Shown here piece by piece: positions 1 through 11,949 of a stretch of DNA of 64,000 nt. The notes below the pieces were generated by a model. The model searched no databases. It was given only the letters and a program-made list of their open reading frames with translations, and had not been told where the DNA came from. Each line of letters begins with the position of its first letter. Position 1 is the stretch's first letter. Location of the stretch: positions 696,051 through 760,050 of the forward strand of contig MU001508.1 in the NCBI GenBank assembly GCA_010093485.1, read 5' to 3'. The position numbers were made by a program, and so were the translations under genes. The DNA comes from Karstenula rhodostoma CBS 690.94 (taxonomy: Eukaryota > Ascomycota > Dothideomycetes > Pleosporales > Didymosphaeriaceae).

Positions 1-351
1 TACCTTTTTTTTATAAACTCTTTTTTTTTTTAAAATACGTTTATTTTCGAGCTGTTAGCTAGGGGAAGCACCTTTTTGTTAACATTTTTTACTACACTCG
101 ATAACTCGATCTTTTTGTCATTATTTCCCTCCTGATAGTAGTTTACGTAGCCAATTGGATTTGGCGCTTTCGCCACTGCCTGTATGTGTACTCCTACATT
201 GCCCAAGACACCCGCCTTGCGGCCTTCCGGTTGAAAGGCTTGGCGTCGCGCTTACGTCAAAGTGCATTTGTACTCTCCAACCCCGGCCGTGCCGCCTTCG
301 AGTCGGTCCACGGTCTGTTCACTGTCCGACGCGCCGACGAGTATCGCAACC
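1..351. other. Left edge, presumed 5' flank of the Zn2Cys6 regulator
   Basis: AT-rich at the extreme left, with runs of T up to about 11, turning to ordinary composition near position 150. No credible reading frame precedes the ATG at 352. It probably holds the promoter and 5' leader of the regulator gene. No TATA box could be assigned with confidence. Confidence 0.5.
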
Positions 352-3301
352 ATGGCGGATCCTTCGATAGATCCCCGGCTGCAGCAATTCAGCTCTCTGC
401 CACCGCGTTCTCTTGCGCCACAGTCGTACACTGCCGGCCCGGCGCAACCACTGCAAAACAACGCGACTCCATATTACCTACCCACGCCAAACAATGCGCA
501 GGCGCGGCCGAGCAATATCGACCCGGCCTTCGAGCAGACGTCGCCGACAGGCCCAGAAGAATCGCACGACGAGGATGATCACGACGATGGCGACCTCGAC
601 GGGTACGTTCCACTCGTCCCAACAGTACTGGGTCGAGAATGCGCAGTACAGCACTCAGACTGATGACGCAGCGTTGTAGGAAGATCGATGCTGACACCGT
701 CACAGAACCCAGGGCACACCCGGCTCCGGCAAGTCCCCGCACGATCTGAAGAGACCACGCGCCTGCGATTCCTGCCGAGGACTCAAAGTACGATGCGACC
801 AAGAGCGGCCGGACCAATCGTGCAAGCGATGCGCGAAGGCCAATCGCGCCTGGTAAGATATCGCTGTCTGCTACAGAGCCCCGTCAGAAGCTTGTGTATA
901 CTGTGTTGTCCCAGGAGGTGCAGTGCAGTGCCCACGCTTTTGACCTGGTGCTGCATACGCCCTTTGCTCCGTGCTGATCGGCTTACCAGTATCACAACCC
1001 CACCAACACGCAAGCGTCAGAAGAAGGCCGACAGTCGAGTTGCTGAATTGGAGCGCAAGATCGATGCCCTTACCGCGACCCTGCACGCGCAGAAGGGCGC
1101 TCCCGAGCCCACCAGAACCTACCCTGGCATGCCACAATACGAAGGTGGTGGTCCAACTCCCTACCTACAACCGGAGGCGGGCTTCCGGGCGGGCAGCACG
1201 GTGCATGCCTGGTCAAATGCACCCTCCGCACAAGAGCAGTACCCAGACATACCGCCAGGGTACGGTCCTGCTCAGAGCATGCAGCGTGGGTCTGAAACCA
1301 AGCGGCGGAAACTTGGCGACGGAAGCAGCCACAACGCCACGATACCGGAGGATATGGACGCTGTCCATCGCGACTTGATCGAGCATATCGACATGAAGCG
1401 CACGGGAAGGAAGGGCATCCACACCGATCACTCCAACATCAACACGCTGGTCGATAGTCTTATGACCCCAGAAACCGCCGAGCGCATCTTCCAACGATAC
1501 GTGGCCGAGATTTGTCCACACTTCCCTGCAGTGCCCTTCCCAGCGGGCACCACTGCGCGAGAACTGCGGGAGAAGAAACCATTACTCTTTCTCTCAATCT
1601 TGGCCGGATCGTCCCACGGGGCTGCTGAACAGCTGGTTTCTCAGGATGTGCAACGTGACCTAACCAAAATCCTCAAGGACCAGTTTGCCGACATCATCTG
1701 GCGGAATGGCGAGAAGTCACTCGAAGTTGTCCAGGCGCTGCAAGTCGGCGTGTTGTGGTATCGACCACCGCTCCATTACGAACAACACAACTTTTACATG
1801 ATGGTCAACTGCGCTGCCGTCATGGCGCTTGATCTTGGCCTCGGCAGGCGAAATACACCAACTGTTATGAAGTTGGCCGTTGGGCCTTTTCGAAGATGTC
1901 ATCCCAACACTAGCAGCATTGAGTCCCGCAGAACGTTTCTTGTCTGCTACTATCTTTGTATGAGCATCACCATGGTCCTCCGGAGACCAATCTTGTTGCG
2001 ATGGACCAAATACATGGAGGAAAGCGTGAAGCTTCTCGAGACTTCTGCCGAGGCGCTTCCCTCTGATAAGATTCTTTGCCAGCATGTGAAGATGGCGCAC
2101 ATCGGCGAGAACATCTCCGTGCAGTTCTGCATGGACGATCCATCTGTGGAAGTAGCTATATCAGAGCCGAAAGTTATCTACGCTCTGAAGATATTTGAGA
2201 ATGAACTCCAACAGCTCAGGGACGAAAACGCGTCTCTGTTCAAAGAAGTTGATCGTCAGTTTGATTTCCAAGCTCATTCCAGCTCGAAAATGTGCTAACG
2301 TTCCATAGCTGCTCTACGACTTGCTGAGCATGTTACGAATCTATACATGCACGAGATTGCCCTACACCACAACCAAAGTCCCGCTGACTTCCAACCACAT
2401 TTCCCACAAGAAACATTTGCTTCCAACGTGTCTGCCAAAGAAGCTGTGGGCCCTGCTCACATAGGTGCGCTTGGTGAATGTCTCACGGCCACCCATGGCA
2501 TTCTCGACACCATCCTCAGCGTGCCGCTTGACACTCTACTGACTCTACCTGTTATTTTCTGTAAGTTAGATTGACAGTGGTGTAGGTACCCAACTGATTG
2601 GTCGTTTAGGTGTACGAGCAATTTACGCCATCGTCTGTTTGATGAAGATGTGGGTATCAGTCACGAGTTCTGGGGAAGTCGGAAACTTCATCAACAAAGA
2701 TCTCCTCCAAATCGAAGCCTACACCGAGCGCTTAGTTACGATGTTCAACGCCATTGTATCTCGTGACGCCCAGTCGCCACATGGCAAATTCTATTTTGTA
2801 GCAAAGCGACTGCAGGAGCGCTTCGCCCACATCAAAGAAGGCGCATCGAAGACCGAGCAATCCTCCGATGGTAACGATGATTCACGCTCTTCCACTGTCA
2901 AATCGACCTCGAAACCACGCTCGCGGCAATCGTCCCAAAACCAGACACCCCTCCACCTACTGTCCGAGGTAGCGATGGGAAGCAGCAACACGGCTTCTTC
3001 CCAACCTCCGTCCCAACCGCAACAGCAGCAACAGCAGCAACAGCAACCCCAGGCTCAGATGCAGCAAACACAAGCGCCACCTCAAGCAGCAATGCAAGGG
3101 TGGTACCCAGGTATACCAAATCAGCAGCTTGCGCCAGATATGATGGGCATGCCTCAGGGCAATTTCGATCCCAACTTCGACTTCACTCAATTTGACCTGA
3201 GCACCGGTTCGGATGCTGATCTGAGTGCGCTGTTCATCCCTGACAGCATGATGTGGAACTTTCCCCCGGATATGGCCATGCAAGGGTACGGTGGCTTCTG
3301 A
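352..3301 (+). CDS. Zn(II)2Cys6 transcription factor with fungal-specific TF domain
   Basis: Five exons: 352-602, 706-852, 990-2254, 2309-2560, 2610-3301, giving 868 aa. Each join restores frame; introns are 103, 137, 54, 49 nt with GT-AG ends, and the third has a clear branch site (GCTAAC). The acidic N-terminus (residues ~65-80, rich in D and E) is followed by a zinc cluster of form CX2CX6CX8CX2CX6C. The first five cysteines lie in exon 2 and the sixth codon is split by intron 2. A basic linker and a heptad-like stretch follow (RVAELERKIDAL), as expected for dimerisation. The middle region matches the fungal TF domain, with a recognisable MALDLGLGRR segment. The C-terminus has a Gln tract (about residues 765-790) and an acidic, aromatic tail. 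The layout resembles the Leu3/War1-like group; the target genes cannot be told. Nuclear DNA binding is inferred from family. Confidence 0.88.
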
Positions 3302-3867
3302 GACTGCGGGACCACTTCTACGAATCGATGTACGATATCATGAGTCTACGACCAAGGCAATTCTTGTGGTGCTTTGGCAGAGACGAAAAAAGCTTGCTGT
3401 TCAACTCGCTGTAGATTTAGCCCCAGGTGATGGAATATCAACATGAATACCAGCCAAAAGCTTCCCAGAGTCCATCACCGCTACAAGTGAGTCATTTGAT
3501 AGCATCTCTTAGGGTGACTTGGAAGACGAAACGGTTCCAAAGTGTTGGTTTAATTACGTACTTGACGCTCACATCAACACAAACTGCCACGCTTCTCGAG
3601 TTCATCAATTTATTAATCTCGTTTTTAAGACCATCATGAGTGTTAAAGCGCCGCAGATAAAAATATTTAGATCGCAAGTACCGAGACTTCGACATCAACG
3701 ACTCTCCAAAGGAGATCGTACACTAGGGTACTATTGCGTCACCGCCTGCTCTAGTCCTATAGCAGGCTAAGGTGCTGCATCCGCTTCCCACCCGATATGC
3801 TGACACATGATTTTCAATGTTATTGCTGATTTACATAATTAATTGTTAACTCCTCGCGAACTTCTGC

Positions 3868-3906
3868 AAGCCGCGGCAAAATGCAGTACAGGAACTCTGT
3901 GAGGCG
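3868..3906 (-). repeat. Dispersed short repeat, family 1
   Basis: Contains GCAAGCCGCGGCAAAATGCA followed by GTACAGGAACTCTGTGAGGC. The same segment occurs inverted near 5835-5895 and 28394-28432, diverged at 28470-28520, and forward at 28309-28346. No coding potential. It is likely a remnant of a small transposable element. Confidence 0.7.
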
Positions 3907-4221
3907 CAAAGGATTCGCCTCATCGGCCAATCAAATTACAGCATCAAAAAAACGGTGCCAAGCCGAGCGAAGGCGATGCGAGGGCGGCGCGAGGGGGCCG
4001 CGAGACTGCGCTTTGGCCGGTGTTACCACAATAGTAGGGGGCGCCTTGGGCCACACCGGTATCTGAACGGTAGTCATAATTGGCCCAGAGGCATGATATA
4101 CAGAGTAGTGTGGGTCCGAGCACGGCGATAGGCGGAGTAGATTTGGGCCCCGGATGCGTGACGACTGGCTCTCGTCCGGTCCGGTAGAGAGCCATTCATG
4201 GGGGCATCGTTCGGGGAAATG

Positions 4222-4227
4222 TATAAA
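4222..4227 (+). promoter_or_regulatory. Possible TATA box upstream of the SDR gene
   Basis: TATAAA, about 300 bp before the start codon at 4524, which would imply a leader of roughly 270 nt or an unseen 5' exon. Weak evidence on its own. Confidence 0.3.
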
Positions 4228-4390
4228 TGGCTGGTTCTTACCTTTCCTGATGTTCCTTCCATTTCAAACTGTTACTGATTCTTCGATCTTCCTTGAAGAA
4301 GGCATCGTTTCTACTAAACCTCGTCCTATATTCACGTGTGAATTTTGTATCACTTTTGGACGGCAGTCTATGTCCATATTTGTCTATCGC

Positions 4391-4436
4391 TTTACGGGAC
4401 ACTACTTTGTAGTTTGAGTCAACAATCAGAAAACCA
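4391..4436 (+). repeat. Dispersed short repeat, family 2
   Basis: Contains TTTACGGGACACTACTTTGT and then GAGTCAACAATCAGA. Near-identical sequence occurs at 39275-39315, and parts recur at 28370-28390 and 28547-28575. It sits 90 bp upstream of the SDR start codon, so it may lie in that gene's leader or promoter. Confidence 0.65.
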
Positions 4437-4523
4437 TTCACGTGTGAAAGGGAAGTCCGCCCAGCGAAAATTATTCCATTGCATTCCGCATTACGAACGC
4501 CAACTACATACTCTCAGCAAAGA

Positions 4524-5342
4524 ATGGCTGCCTCACGATCTCTCCTTGGAAAGGTTGCCCTCATAACAGGTGCCTCGCAAGGTATCGGCGCGGCAACCGC
4601 ATTGCATCTCGCTCAGCTTGGCGCAAAGGTCGTCATAAACTACTCCTCCAACGCCAAACCCGCCGAAGAATTAGTCCAAAAGATCGGCTCCGACAACGCC
4701 ATCGCCATCAAAGCAGATGCCGGCAACCTCAGAGACATCGAATGCTTGGTGAACGAAACGCTCGCATGGGGCGGCGGCAAGATCGACATTCTGATCCCAA
4801 ACGCTGCATCAGGAGCAACGGGGAAAGGGTTGGACAACACATCCGAGGAGGACTTTGACAAAGTTGTGGGCTTGAATGTGAAGGGGCCTTATTTCTTGGT
4901 GCAGGTGAGATTACCCAAATGAGTTTCCCCTGCCCTACCGGGACTGGATCTGACATATACACAGAAAGCAGCACCCCACATGGCCCCCGGCAGCCACATC
5001 CTCCTCTTCTCTACCTCTCTCACCGGCCTCTCGCAAATCCTGCCCAACTATCTCCTCTACGTCACCACCAAAGGCGCCGTCGAGCAGATGACGCGTGTGC
5101 TTGCGAAGGATCTCGGGCGTAAAGGCATAGTGGTAAATGCGATTGCGCCGGGGCCTACATCTACAGCGTTGTTCTTGGACGGCAAGAGCGAAGAGCTGAT
5201 TAAGACGATGGCGTCATGGAATCCGTTCAACCGATTGGGAACGCCAGAAGATATCGCAAGGACGGCGGGGTGGTTGGTTGGGCCTGATAATACGTGGGTG
5301 CAGGGTCAAATTATCAAGACTAACGGGGGGATGCAGTTGTAG
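4524..5342 (+). CDS. Short-chain dehydrogenase/reductase (classical SDR)
   Basis: Two exons, 4524-4904 and 4965-5342, encode 252 aa, the usual length of classical SDRs. The 60-nt intron has a CTGAC branch site. The Rossmann dinucleotide motif TGASQGIG is at residues ~14-21. The structural NAAS (variant of NNAG) is near residue 95, the catalytic Ser lies in FSTSLTG, and YVTTK supplies Tyr and Lys. The N-S-Y-K set is complete. The INYSSN segment after beta-2 suggests preference for NADP(H), as in polyhydroxynaphthalene-reductase-like enzymes. The substrate is unknown. No pathway partner is adjacent; the neighbours are a regulator upstream and a tRNA downstream. Start chosen because the ATG immediately precedes the first beta strand. 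Confidence 0.9.
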
Positions 5343-6425
5343 AGGGTGATGGGATGAAGATATGCGATTACTTAGCATGGAATCGGGGATCGATGGCTGC
5401 CGCTCAAAGCTTTGTTACCTCAAGTTGAGATATGAATGATGAATTTTGACAAAACGTATGAGATCAATGTACTGGTAGCTTCGGTCAAGCCTTGCCATTC
5501 TATTCAGGACGGTTTCTGAACGCCGGTAAAACTTCGAACTTGTGGAAACAGAAGTTCGGGGAACTCCAGTATGTTATATTGTAGAGATTCACTATGAGGT
5601 AGGGTGACTCAATGAAGTAGGGGGGACAAAAAGGCGCGTTGTGCTTTGCCAATGCACGAACAAAGGGGGACCAAAAAAGCAGCTAAGGCGCGCCCAGCGT
5701 CTGTGCGCAGCCAGTATGTTATTATCTCGTCTCTTCCCACATCTAACGTAGATTTGAGTTGCAACAATCTGTTCCGATATACTTCTGTTTAGGAGGGTTA
5801 TTAAAGATAGGCTTGAGCTGTTTGAAATATTTGTGTTTTGGCACCCCACCGAGTTCCTTTATCGAGTTTTGCCGCGGCTTGCCCAAGCTCGCGAAGTATC
5901 ATATTTGATTAAAGATAGGCTATTAAGCCCTCCCTCTTAAGACACATGAGATATTTGAGAGAGATCGACAACACAGTACACTTCCAGACACTTCTCATTA
6001 ACAGAGTTCCAACACCTCCCCACGATAATCTGCATTCACTGGAAGGATGCTACACTGTATAGATGTAACACAAGTATACAGTAGCTGCTTTCAGCCATTA
6101 AGTTTGCGACATCTATTTCGTTACATCTCAAGAAACACGGCTAACGTCATCTGAACTGCGACACGACTAAAGCCTCAATGTGGCACAGCACACGTTATAT
6201 GCTGTCGGTTCAAGTGCGTACTCTCACTTAACAATTAAAGATGGTCTTTTTGGTCCCTTGCTTCTTTATTTACATTCCGATTTTCCATGATAACACTACA
6301 AAAAGCTTGGACAATTTATATTAATTTGCACCGTCGCTAATGCCGCCATCTTCATCTGATCTCGATGAGAGGAGAAGAGCACGCGGTTGTTGCTAGGATG
6401 TATAGCAAAAAGATGCAAAATATGA
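5343..6425. other. Intergenic region with a dispersed-repeat fragment
   Basis: No gene found. The segment near 5835-5895 is an inverted copy of repeat family 1. The phrase TTAAAGATAGGCT occurs twice (about 5801 and 5909), flanking that copy, which may reflect an old insertion. The remainder is AT-leaning and unremarkable. Confidence 0.5.
5835..5895 (+). repeat. Dispersed short repeat, family 1
   Basis: Contains TTGGCACCCCACCGAGTTCC then TTTTGCCGCGGCTTGC. It matches 28392-28440 in the same orientation and 3868-3906 in the opposite one. Confidence 0.65.
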
Positions 6426-6509
6426 GGTCGTGCCCGGAATCGAACCGGGGTTGCCGGAATATCCTGATATGATCAGAATCCGGAGTGATAACCGCTACAC
6501 TACACAACC
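6426..6509 (-). tRNA. tRNA-Gln (anticodon CTG) with a 13-nt intron
   Basis: Read on the minus strand the 84-nt segment folds as a full cloverleaf. The acceptor stem GGTTGTG pairs with CACGACC (one T-G pair). The D arm is GTGT...TCAC. The anticodon stem CCGGA pairs with TCCGG. The T arm CCCGG/CCGGG encloses TTCGATT. The anticodon loop reads TT-CTG-A. A 13-nt insertion directly after the purine at position 37 is in the canonical place for nuclear tRNA introns. Without it the tRNA is 71 nt before CCA addition. CTG decodes the Gln codon CAG. A T-rich run suitable for Pol III termination was not clearly identified downstream. Confidence 0.93.
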
Positions 6510-8499
6510 TTCTGAAGGTTGGGGCACAATCCAATGAATTGATGAGAATTTGCAAATTCGACAGATTTATATGGCCAAGATTGATGGTAGGTTGGCGCAC
6601 CGTTCACGTTCAAATCGTCAAAAACCTTCTCTCGGAGAATTGGGTCCATGTTTTTACCCCGCCACTCAAGCGCTAAGTAGGGGTCGTCCGCGACCGTAGT
6701 TTAGCAGTGTTGCAACGCAACCAAAAACACAATGCGGCATTGCAGTCCTTAGTTAAAGCAACCTCTAAGCCTTTAAGAAAAATTACCTTGTGCACTGTAG
6801 GTAGTATAGTATTGGCGGGCTGATCTGCTGCAGGATCTGCTCCTTTTATAGCATTGAACTGTTACCTCGCGACGACAGTGATGCCCCGCCCGACTCAGCA
6901 TTGAAGTGTTCAATCGGGGGCCGGACGCACAAATGAATCGCTGCTATGAGCTTATTCTTGTTGGCAGTGGACGCGCGCATTTGTTGCACGCGGTGGAGGA
7001 GATGCGACAACAATGCTGCCGTGTGATCTTCGGTTCCCAGGACACAGAAACATCTGGACCCTTGAATCACATCGCAACTGCAGTTGCCTTTAGAACGCTT
7101 TAGTCCATATGCATCGCAAGGGGATACGCAGGGCATATCATCAAAGCGAACTATCGAGGGACAATACGGACCTGAAGTATCTTAGCCTGCTTGCGCGCAT
7201 ACTAATACGGCAAGGCAGACATTCTGTAGAGTTTTGCGCTTCCCGGTTGACTTACTTGAAATTCACACCAATCATATAAGCTATGCCTTTTGGCCCACTT
7301 TTACGCTCCGTTCTGAGCTGTAGTTGGATTGCTTGTCAGTAGCTCAATCGGCGAGAGCGAAACTCTATGGTAGCTTGAACTCATGGCCCACGTCTCCGGG
7401 ATACGTTCCCAATCTCGCGATAGCGGGCACAGGCGTACATAGTACATACATAGTAGACGAAGGAAAATACCGGGATTGTTAGATCTGCACGCAACACTGG
7501 ATTTGAATGTATTGCCTACGGTGTTTCTATGATACGAACTGCCTTTCTCCCTCTTTCCGCGACATTCCGGCCTGTGTGCTGGTATGCAAGGCGGACAGCC
7601 CCGTTTTGTGCAGATGATGCGTGTGGATCGCGATCTCCGAATGCGATGCTGCACGATCTACTTATTCCGGTATGACCTGCGGCTGTTGGAATGTCTGAAA
7701 CCAGGGCCATCGGCTGCCAGAAGGACACTGCTTGTAGTACACAAGGGGAACTTCCGTGCGAGTTCTTTGAGTGTGGTGTGAACGACAGGAACGGGATGTT
7801 GGCTTGTGGCGTTACTTCGGATACGCTTGACAAACGTACATAGCGCGGACTTGGGCCCACACTTGGCTCTCAGCCGCGCGGTGAAGTCCGCGAACGGACG
7901 ACAGGACGCACCGCCTAGAAACTCAGCACTCTCGGCATCAAAGGACTGCTGATCCTAGATCGAATACAGAAGCAGAAAGCGAAACCGTGTGAATGAGGGA
8001 GATCCCCGGGGTCCGTTGGAGTCGCGATACATGCCTTGTCACTCTTATCACACGCACACGCACCCGCCCTGCCGAGGCATGTCAACATGCACATGTCCTT
8101 GGGCCACTATGTATACGCTATCGATTTGGTTCCTGCAACCTTAATAGCCGCACGGCAGTACGTGTCGTAACCACCGTGGAGCAAACGAGAACTATCCGCC
8201 TTCGGCGAACCCCAGAACATCTGAGTCGTGCGGCACCTCTAGTAGCGGGATCGGTTCCAATTCGCTGGGCCGCGTTTTTAAGCTTTCCGAGAATCATCGT
8301 AATGGCACCATTACAGTCGGACCGAGCCTGGATTGTTCATGTAATGATCCTTGAGATCTGTTTCTCTGAGGTGCTTTTGGTTAGAGGTGCGTACTTCTGG
8401 CTGCACACACTCCGTCTTATTGTCTCAAGTTAATGCTTGGGAGGCCGCGATAACTTGCCAGTACAGTCAATCAAATCGAAGGGTATGCGAAGCCCTCTC
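6510..8499. other. Gene-poor region left of the transposon island
   Basis: About 2 kb of ordinary base composition with no reading frame resembling a known protein and no splice-joined model that holds. No RIP-like bias is visible here, so the sharp compositional change near 8570 is a true boundary. Confidence 0.55.
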
Positions 8500-8502
8500 T
8501 TA
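8500..8502. repeat. Target-site duplication TTA, left
   Basis: TTA directly before the left inverted terminal repeat, repeated at 17149-17151. A 3-bp TTA duplication is the signature of PIF/Harbinger and Tourist-type elements. Confidence 0.65.
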
Positions 8503-8528
8503 GGGCCTGTTCGGTCGGTGTGATCTGG
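8503..8528 (+). repeat. Left terminal inverted repeat of the outer element
   Basis: Pairs with 17123-17148 in inverted orientation with four transitions. The GTGATCT word recurs just inside, at about 8531 and 8540, as sub-terminal repeats. Confidence 0.75.
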
Positions 8529-8931
8529 ATTCGTGATCTTAACGTGATCTCGGTCAGTTATGGCAATGCACTACTATAGAACTTTACTTATAGCTAGCTA
8601 TATAAGATTTTCTATAACTTATTCCTAATATTATATTTATTACTAAGAATTAATTACTTATTATTATTATTAGCTATTTTATATTGTCTATAAGACTCTC
8701 TTTACTAGATACTATAAAAGTTACTAGAATATTAAAATTATATAAGAAATAGTTTAAAACTTATTATATAATTAAATTTATACCTTTATACCTAAGAAAG
8801 TATAATTATAAAATTATATTAGCACTAATAAAGATATATTTTACTAATTATTATCTATAGAGTTATACTAGCTTATATACTATAATAGTTTTTACCTTAA
8901 TTTACCTATTTCTAGTAGGTAAGGTGAGATT

Positions 8932-8936
8932 ATAGT
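8932..8936. repeat. Retrotransposon target-site duplication ATAGT, left
   Basis: ATAGT precedes the 5' LTR and is repeated exactly at 17117-17121 after the 3' LTR. Five bp is normal for Ty3/Gypsy integrases. Confidence 0.9.
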
Positions 8937-9182
8937 TATAAGGGTTAATTTAACCTAAGATTAAATCCCCTTATAGGATATTTACTTATTTTTAAGCTTA
9001 GGTCTTATCTAGTAGCCTATATATAGATTAGTTAGTAGATCTTAAATATCTAGTATATAAAGAGCTCCTCCCTAAAACCCTCTTTATTTTAGTATCTTAA
9101 ATTTAGTTTTAATTTATATAGTTTCTTCTAGCTATTTAATTCTAAGAGTATTTACTTTATTTAGCTATATTCTAGCCTTATA
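8937..9182 (+). repeat. 5' LTR
   Basis: Starts TATAAGGGTTAATTTAAC and ends GCCTTATA. It is the same length as the 3' LTR and aligns without gaps; about 25 differences by eye, all transitions. The ends fit TG...CA termini in which both CA/TG dinucleotides were converted to TA. Confidence 0.95.
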
Positions 9183-9290
9183 TTAAACTTAAGACCCCTT
9201 CTTTTAGCTAGAGATTAGTAACTATAATATTTACCTTTAGCTCTTTAAGTATAGAAAGGTCTATTAAAATCCTAAATTTTTTCTTTAAGT

Positions 9291-9510
9291 TAGCTATTAA
9301 GGCGCTAAAATATCCTCTAAAATCCTTATTAAAGACTAGCTATTAAGATACTAGAATATCCTCTAAAGTCCTTATTAAAGGCTAGCTATTAAAGTACTAG
9401 AATATCCTCTAAAGTTCTTATTAAAGACTAGCTATTAAGATACTAAAATATTCTCTAAAGTCCTTATTAAAGGCTAGCTATTAAGGTACTAGAATATTCT
9501 CCTAGATTTT
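9291..9510 (+). repeat. 46-bp tandem repeat in the retroelement leader
   Basis: Four full copies begin at 9291, 9337, 9383 and 9429, and a partial one at 9475. Each starts TAGCTATTAA and contains ATCCTCTAAA...CTTATTAAAG. Copies differ by transitions only. It lies between the 5' LTR and the gag remnant, where the untranslated leader would be. Confidence 0.88.
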
Positions 9511-10099
9511 TTAAACTCCTTTAAAGACTTACTAATATTAGATACTTTTAATAGAATTAACTACTATAAAAGTTAAATTCCTCTTAAGTAAAAATATATA
9601 CTTACTATAGGTATACTAAAAATAATATATATACTTTTAGTAAATAGGCTTAAAATAGGACTAACTACCTACTTATTACTTATACTTTACTTACCTAAAC
9701 CTACTTTTTACCCTTATAGTAAATATTAATTTATATAATATTTTTATTTTAAATAGTCCTTTTTTTTTATTTAGTTTACCTCTAAATAGCTCTATATCTA
9801 CTATATTACTACTTATAACTAAGTATATAAAGATAAAACCTCTAGTACCTAAATAGTCTATTAATAAGAATCTAATATCTTTTCTTTAAAGTTATATTAA
9901 AACTTACTCTATAAGCTACACTACTAAAGTAATAATAACTATTAATTTTAATAAAAAAAACCTTAATAATATTTTAAAGGTAAATAACCCCTATTATAGT
10001 ATAATTATAGGTAAAATACTATATATACTACCTTAAAGTTACTTACCTATTTTAATATAAGAATAGGTACTAGTAACTAAAGCCTCTAATATATAACCT

Positions 10100-11900
10100 C
10101 CCTATAAACTAGAAGACTTATCCTTCTAAATTAAATTTTTTCTACTAGAACTAGGTATTTAACTACCTAAAGGTACTAAAGAATATCTAGCTAATATTAA
10201 TAAAATTAAAAAGGAATTAGACCTCTATTAGAATTCTAAAACTAGAAACTATAAAGAGGAAAAAGATAATTTTAAGACTAGTTTATAAGTAGCTAGACTA
10301 TAAGAGCTAAAGAAAGTATCTAAACTATATATAGCTTTTACTAATATTAATATAATTATTCTAGACCTAATTACTTTAGATAGAAAGTACTTAGAGACTT
10401 TAAACTATTAAAGTCTAGAGTTTACTACTACTTCTAATATATATATAGACTATATTAAAACTAATATAGCCCTATTTACTATAAAGTTATAGCTTATAAT
10501 CTTATCCTATTATATATATAAAGTATAGAACTAGCGATAAAAGCTAGTCTAGTAAAATACTAATTTAAATAATAAAATTAATATTATAATAGATTTCTAG
10601 ATATAGACTTAAAAGAAAAATAGTTATCTATAAACTAAGATTATAGAATTAAAAAAAACTACTAAGGTTAAGAATTAATTAATATAAGTAATAATTAGTA
10701 ATTTAGATAGTAATAATAGCTTTAAGTTACCCTACTAATTTAGTACTTCCCCTACTAAGCTAGTACCTACTATTAAATATAATACTAAACTAGTTATTTT
10801 AAAAATAAATAGTTAGTAAGGTATAGGCTATTTTACTATAGATTAATATATTTTAAGAGTAAATACTCCTAGTAAACTTTTTTATAAAGTATTAAATCTT
10901 TACTATATAAAGTACTAAACTTACTAGAGTAAATATCTATTCCCTAAAATTCTAGACTCTAATAAATTTAATAGTAATAAAACTTAATTTAAGCTATAGT
11001 TCTATTTACTAGAGGTTAAAATTAAGTCTAATATAGACTATTTTTAGTAAGATACTTCTAAAGAATATATTATAGTTATTACTAATTATATTAATATATA
11101 GCTAAAAGGCTATACCTTTAAAATTTTTAATATTTAGAAATAGTAGTAATTAATTATATCTCTTATAGGTCTATATAACTACCTCTAAACTATATTTATA
11201 TTACTAAACTAGAATATTAATACCTATACTAATCTCTAGAAGATAATATTTCTATTTAGAAAAGATATAAACTTATTTATTATATAGTATAATATATTTA
11301 TAAACTAGGCTAGGTTTTATTCTAATAATTCTAAAGAGATACTCTATAAAAAGCTCTATATAAAGCTTACTAACTAGCTTATCTAGAATACTATTAACCC
11401 TACTATAAACTATAATAAATTTTATATTATTATTTATAAGTTATATAAAGCCTATAAGTATAACTATTAGGCTAATTATAACTAACTTACTTTCTTTACC
11501 CTATACTATTATAAGGAGTTTTTATTATAAATAGTTATTTTAGCTCCTTATTATACTATAGGACTACCTAAAGATATTATAGTAAAATTAACTTTAAAGT
11601 ACTAATTTACTAACCCTAGATATAGGTACTCTAGGGAGTAGTATTATAAGAATTAGATATATTATAACTACCTCTCTAAGGACTATATCTACTATAATTA
11701 CCTTATTAAACCCTATAATAGGTATACTATTACTACTATTATAAAGGTTTAAAAAAAAAATAAAGCTTACTTCTTCCTAAAATCTAGTAATAAATATACC
11801 TCTAATAAAGACTCTAAGTTAAACTTTAAATTAGAAAACTAGAGGTACTAGTTAACTCTAGGCTAGTACTTTTAATAGAAGTAGTAAGTATAGAACTAAT
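10100..11900 (+). pseudogene. gag remnant of the chromovirus
   Basis: Position between leader and protease and a Lys/Tyr-rich broken translation identify gag. Near 11690-11730 a Y-x2-Y arrangement would read C-x2-C if RIP changes of TGT/TGC to TAT/TAC are allowed for, consistent with a zinc knuckle. Boundaries are approximate and every frame is interrupted. Confidence 0.55.
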
Positions 11901-11949
11901 TAACCTATAGAAGCTAGTATTCTACCCTAAGAAGTATTATACTAACCCT

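Larger units (their letters stand above)
3302..4523. other. Intergenic region with two dispersed-repeat fragments
   Basis: No gene seen. It holds one copy of each of two short dispersed repeats (3868-3906 and about 4391-4436, listed separately) and a possible TATA box for the next gene. Around 3960-4060 lies a GC-rich patch without reading frame support. Confidence 0.6.

Noticed and set aside
7301..7860. Overlapping open frames of about 115 codons on the minus strand
   Set aside because: No recognisable motif, overlapping frames compete, and no splice extension yields a plausible protein.
8503..8528. hAT-type transposon end
   Set aside because: The duplication is 3 bp (TTA), not 8 bp, and the GGGCCTGTT terminus fits Harbinger/Tourist better.
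9291..9510. CRISPR-like array
   Set aside because: Repeats are contiguous without unique spacers, lie inside a retrotransposon and in a eukaryotic genome.
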